Of a DNA stretch of 10,112 nt, positions 7,858 through 10,112 are shown piece after piece; position 1 is the stretch's first letter, and the number at the start of each line of letters is the position of its first letter. This DNA comes from Thalassiosira profunda. Taxonomy: Eukaryota; Bacillariophyta; Thalassiosirophyceae; Thalassiosirales; Thalassiosiraceae. A program made the translations under genes and the position numbers. The DNA lies in NCBI GenBank assembly GCA_036939355.1, contig JALLAP010000855.1:1-10112 (forward strand), in the 5' to 3' direction. The notes under the pieces are model-generated. The model worked only from the letters and a program-made list of their open reading frames with translations, did not search any database and had not been told where the DNA came from.

Positions 7858-8478
7858 GGTGGCGGTATCTGCAATGAACGAGTAGGAGGCGGGGGCGGTC
7901 AGCGAGAGTTAGCATTGTTTCATATTGCAGACCGCCCGCCCGCCGCCGGGTGCGGCATTGCATGAAAACAATAAATGACGCGCCCTCTCGCCCCCTGCGG
8001 CAGCGCTGTGGCATTGTCGGGCGGCTCTCCGCGCCGGCGCCGCCCCGGCCCGATGCTGATCGTGGCCCAACCAGCAGGGCGCCGCGAATGACAGGGACGA
8101 CCGTTGCAAAACGACGACGGTGGTAGGCCGCGATGTCGAGAGCAACACCCCGCACGACGCGGCGGCGGACACCCTCTGCCAAACAAGACGAACTTTGCAA
8201 TTCTCACCTGGTAGCAAGGCTTCGGGAGCGTGGGTGGATCGGACGCCCCGATGGGCTGGCGTCGCGGGTGCGAGAGGGGCGGCGCGGGTCAGATTGTGAG
8301 CGGGAGCGCGGGGCCGGGGCGGCTGGTACGTATCGTAGGTAGAAAGGTACGTAAGTAGGTGAGACAAACTCCTTTCCCTTCGGGCACGGACAGCCTTCGG
8401 GGACATTGGCCACTATATCTAAGAGATGAGAGCTGAAAGGTCTAGCATTTACCATCTGTGGCTGCCGCCCGACCCCGT
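7858..8478. other. Region upstream of the LRR gene, possibly with a 5' UTR intron
   Basis: About 620 bp lie between the LRR start codon and the rhodanese stop codon, both on the minus strand. Read on the minus strand, a strong donor-like site CAG|GTGAGA starts at 8207, and an acceptor-like TTCATTGCAG ends at 7869, 11 nt before the LRR ATG. Together they could bound a 339-nt leader intron, much longer than the coding introns. The small minus-strand ORF 8455-8204 is not in frame with the LRR start if so spliced. A TACGTA cluster lies at 8327-8353 and a CCAAT-like GGCCAATG (minus strand) at about 8411-8404. The part 7900-8300 is very GC-rich with no convincing gene. The rhodanese 3' UTR must also lie here. 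Confidence 0.45.
8327..8360. promoter_or_regulatory. Two TACGTA palindromes with GTAGGT repeats upstream of the LRR gene
   Basis: TACGTA occurs at 8327-8332 and 8348-8353, 21 bp apart (two helical turns), interspersed with GTAGGT at 8335-8340 and 8355-8360. This is the densest cluster of the motif in the window. It lies upstream of the LRR gene and just before a possible donor of a leader intron. A regulatory role is inference. Confidence 0.35.
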
Positions 8479-9556
8479 CTAAAACCTCGCCGTCTCAACC
8501 TTCGCCGCAATGTTGCCCTCGTCTATGCATTCCGCCCCGCTTTTTCCGCAGAAGAGCTCCGTTTCGAAGTCGTCGGACTCAGACTCGCCCCAACATCGCA
8601 CCTTCCGACGGCACTCGTTGCACACCAACACCAGGACGCGGCAGCGACAGCAGCGCGCCTCCTTCTCTTCGCACGGTGCGTGGCCATTGTCGTAGTCGTC
8701 GTGAGGCGTGGAGCACACAATGCATCGCCCTACAAGTGACACAACGCTTCCCTCAGCATTCGCGACACCATTGCCAACCACAGGATCCGTTCGACGTGGG
8801 TCAAATACAAAGTTCTTTCCTCGATAAAGACAAGGCTCGTCGGTTTGGCCCTTCTCTTGGATTGATTCCTTTCCCTCTGCTGAAGATTGATCCTTGCCGT
8901 ATGACTCAAGATACTTTTGGATGCCCCCATTCAGTTGATAGACTCCCTTCGGGGGCTCTTTTCCATTCCAGGCGCCGCTGTTGCTCTCTGATATTGCTCG
9001 CAAATACGACCCTGCCCGTTCGCAGCGGACACCACCGGTACAATACATAAACACCTCTTTTCCAGCCAACGCCTCGGCCGCCTCCTCTGTATTCAGCGCA
9101 TTTGGAAGGCTGGAAAACTTCCTCGTGTTCGGAAAGAAGGTATCGAGATTTGGCACGCCGAAGTGCCCTACTCTTGTTTCGTATACGTTGCGGGTGTCCA
9201 GCAGTACACTGCCAGAGGAGTCGTTGCCAGAGGCGCGTGAAAGTTGCAGCAGCTTCTGATTCCATTCGTCGGGGGATAAATGCACCGCTGGTGTCTTCTT
9301 TTCCCAATCTGGAATTGGCAGTGCTGTACCAAGTGGTTGCGCATCTGTGGATTCGTTTTGCGGTGATAAAGCATCACTTCCGAAGTCTTCTCCATTTGCA
9401 GATTGATCAACCTTGATTGTGTTTGTCCCTGACCCCTTGCAACCCTCCGCATCTCCCCCAACATCCTCTTCTCGCTGTTTCTCCAGCCGCTGCTTCTCCT
9501 TCCGCTTCTGTTTGCGTCGTTGGCGACATCTCGCTCTCCCCTTCTTCTTGCCCCCA
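8479..9556 (-). CDS. Rhodanese-domain protein of the TSTD2/UPF0176 (TrhO-like) family, 5' end missing
   Basis: An uninterrupted minus-strand frame of about 359 residues ends at a TAG (complement of 8479-8481). It opens with a Lys/Arg/Gln-rich linker (RRKQKRKEKQRLEKQREED), then an acidic linker. The rhodanese domain follows: VHLSPDEWNQ, VLLDTRNVYETRVGHFG, FPNTRKFSSLP, and the active-site loop MYCTGGVRCERAG, with the catalytic Cys codon at the complement of 9040-9042. YQLNGGIQKYLE and LYRGKNFVFDPRRTDPV follow. The C-terminus has paired cysteines (GRCIVC, a lone C, RCCRC, CNEC) typical of the family's metal-binding tail. Bacterial TrhO hydroxylates U34 of tRNAs in an oxygen-dependent reaction; plant and animal homologues are rhodanese-like proteins of uncertain substrate. 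The N-terminal ferredoxin-like domain expected for the family would lie beyond the N at 9557 and is absent. The reading frame that continues past the N is repeat sequence, not this gene. Confidence 0.9.
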
Positions 9557-9557
9557 N
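9557..9557. other. Ambiguous base: probable assembly junction
   Basis: This single N truncates the rhodanese gene in its linker. Exactly one base later begins a 55-bp segment identical to the element at 1393-1447. As at 1094, a gene is lost and repeat sequence takes over, which suggests a contig end in a repeat. Confidence 0.7.
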
Positions 9558-9612
9558 CCGATCTCTCCAAATGGGCCCGCACACAAAGGAATCACCTGCC
9601 TCTGGAAGAACT
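9558..9612. repeat. 55-bp exact direct repeat, copy 2 (retroelement-like fragment)
   Basis: Identical over all 55 bases to 1393-1447 and in the same orientation. On the minus strand it encodes FFQRQVIPLCAGPFGEI. It is bounded on the left by the N and on the right by unrelated sequence, so only this scrap of the element is present here. Confidence 0.95.
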
Positions 9613-9703
9613 CATGTGTTGTGCACCGCCTCTCGTTGGGTGGACGGTCTGATCCTCTGAGATATGATTTTGTTTCCGCAGGTGTCTATCAGGCGACAAT
9701 AAT
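9613..9703 (+). promoter_or_regulatory. 5' leader of the fucosyltransferase-like gene with a splice-acceptor-like site
   Basis: The sequence gattttgtttccgcag (ending at 9681) is a good 3' splice-site match, 22 nt before the ATG at 9704. An intron may therefore end here, in the 5' UTR or between coding exons. The frame from the acceptor to the ATG has no stop, so the ATG could be internal. No donor is identifiable before the N. Confidence 0.4.
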
Positions 9704-10112
9704 ATGAGTAAGCGATTGGGCCGGGGGCGAGCAACGTGGCTCAATTTTGGCCCCGTTGTCCTTATGCTCTTTGTTGCTACGACTATCATAAACCTTCAAC
9801 AGCCCCCGAGATTGAGCACTGCCTTAAATATAAACCTCCATGGCAACAGCACTGGAGAGTCTCAGACTACTTATGAAATATTTCTCCCTATCATCGAGGG
9901 CCTTGATCAGCTGCCTGATAATTCCACGGCAGAGTCGCTCTCCGTGAAAGTGTACCATCACGGAGAAGCGATGCCAGCGATTGACCAACGCTTCCTGTTG
10001 TATTACTCACACTCGGGTTTTGGAAATCAGCTGATCTGCCTCCATCACGCGGCGATGTTCGCCCTGGCCACGAACCGCACGCTCGTGCTCCCGCCGGTGC
10101 TGCCCCACCTCA
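9704..10112 (+). CDS. O-fucosyltransferase-like type II membrane glycosyltransferase, 5' part
   Basis: The frame is open from the ATG at 9704 to the window end (136 codons plus one base). A short basic N-terminus (MSKRLGRGRATW) precedes a hydrophobic segment at about residues 13-30 (LNFGPVVLMLFVATTIIN), the cytosolic tail and signal anchor of a Golgi/ER type II protein. A lumenal stem with two NST glycosylation sequons follows. The catalytic region begins with YYSHSGFGNQLICLHHA and NRTLVLPPVLPHL, the N-terminal GFGNQL and NRTLVLPP signature of the GDP-fucose O-fucosyltransferase (POFUT-like) superfamily. Transfer of fucose from GDP-fucose to glycoproteins is the family role. The HxRR-type GDP-binding motif would lie outside the window. 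An upstream acceptor-like site leaves the true start open. Confidence 0.75.
   Translation, partial: MSKRLGRGRATWLNFGPVVLMLFVATTIINLQQPPRLSTALNINLHGNSTGESQTTYEIFLPIIEGLDQLPDNSTAESLSVKVYHHGEAMPAIDQRFLLYYSHSGFGNQLICLHHAAMFALATNRTLVLPPVLPHL

Noticed and set aside
7634..8406. Overlapping ORFs on both strands in the GC-rich region upstream of and overlapping the LRR start
   Set aside because: Arg/Ala/Gly-rich readings in several frames at once indicate GC-driven openness, not genes.
8204..8455. Minus-strand 83-residue ORF upstream of the LRR gene
   Set aside because: It is Arg/Pro/Ser-rich in its second half, out of frame with the LRR start if spliced, and has no homology I can recognise; kept only as a possible leader exon.
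8479..9582. Rhodanese ORF continuing across the N to a Met in the repeat
   Set aside because: The first eight residues come from the 55-bp repeat beyond the junction, so this start is an artefact.
1..10112. CRISPR array, tRNA or rRNA genes, bacterial operon or defence system
   Set aside because: There are no regularly spaced repeats and no recognisable tRNA or rRNA segments; spliced genes mark this as eukaryotic DNA.

Overview
The window is nuclear DNA from a eukaryotic alga or protist, not a prokaryote. One gene carries seven short GT-AG introns of 70-83 nt. There are no operons or Shine-Dalgarno sites, and the protein families (a RAP-domain protein with helical repeats, a ribonuclease-inhibitor-like LRR protein, a TSTD2/UPF0176-type rhodanese, an O-fucosyltransferase-like type II membrane protein) are eukaryotic. 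A signal peptide followed by an A-F junction on the first gene resembles the targeting signal of secondary plastids, so a photosynthetic stramenopile or similar alga is my best guess. This is an inference; I cannot name the species.

Layout: 1-381 is the possible 3' tail of an upstream gene, with an apparent frameshift. 382-736 is non-coding. 737-1093 (+) is the 5' part of a gene for an APP1/DUF2183-type phosphatidate-phosphatase-like protein, cut inside its HAD domain by a single N at 1094. Right after the N, on the minus strand, lies about 600 bp resembling the C-terminal part of a protist retroelement protein (1095-1700). 1756-4944 (+) is a long intronless RAP-domain gene. 5159-7857 (-) is an eight-exon LRR gene, which I could assemble into a clean 721-residue protein; it converges on the RAP gene with 214 bp between stops. 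7858-8478 is the LRR gene's upstream region. 8479-9556 (-) is a rhodanese gene whose 5' part is lost at a second N (9557). After that N come 55 bp identical to part of the element at 1393-1447, then the 5' part of an O-fucosyltransferase-like gene (9704-10112, +), which runs off the window.

Both N positions cut a gene and abut the same repeat family. The three blocks 1-1093, 1095-9556 and 9558-10112 should therefore not be assumed contiguous in the real genome. The genes form no evident pathway: organelle RNA metabolism (RAP), lipid phosphatase chemistry, tRNA modification or sulfur transfer (rhodanese), protein glycosylation and an LRR protein of unknown role. All five TACGTA motifs in the window lie upstream of the three genes whose 5' regions are intact. 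I found no defence system, CRISPR array, RNA gene or virus. The least described items are the LRR protein family and the shared upstream motif.
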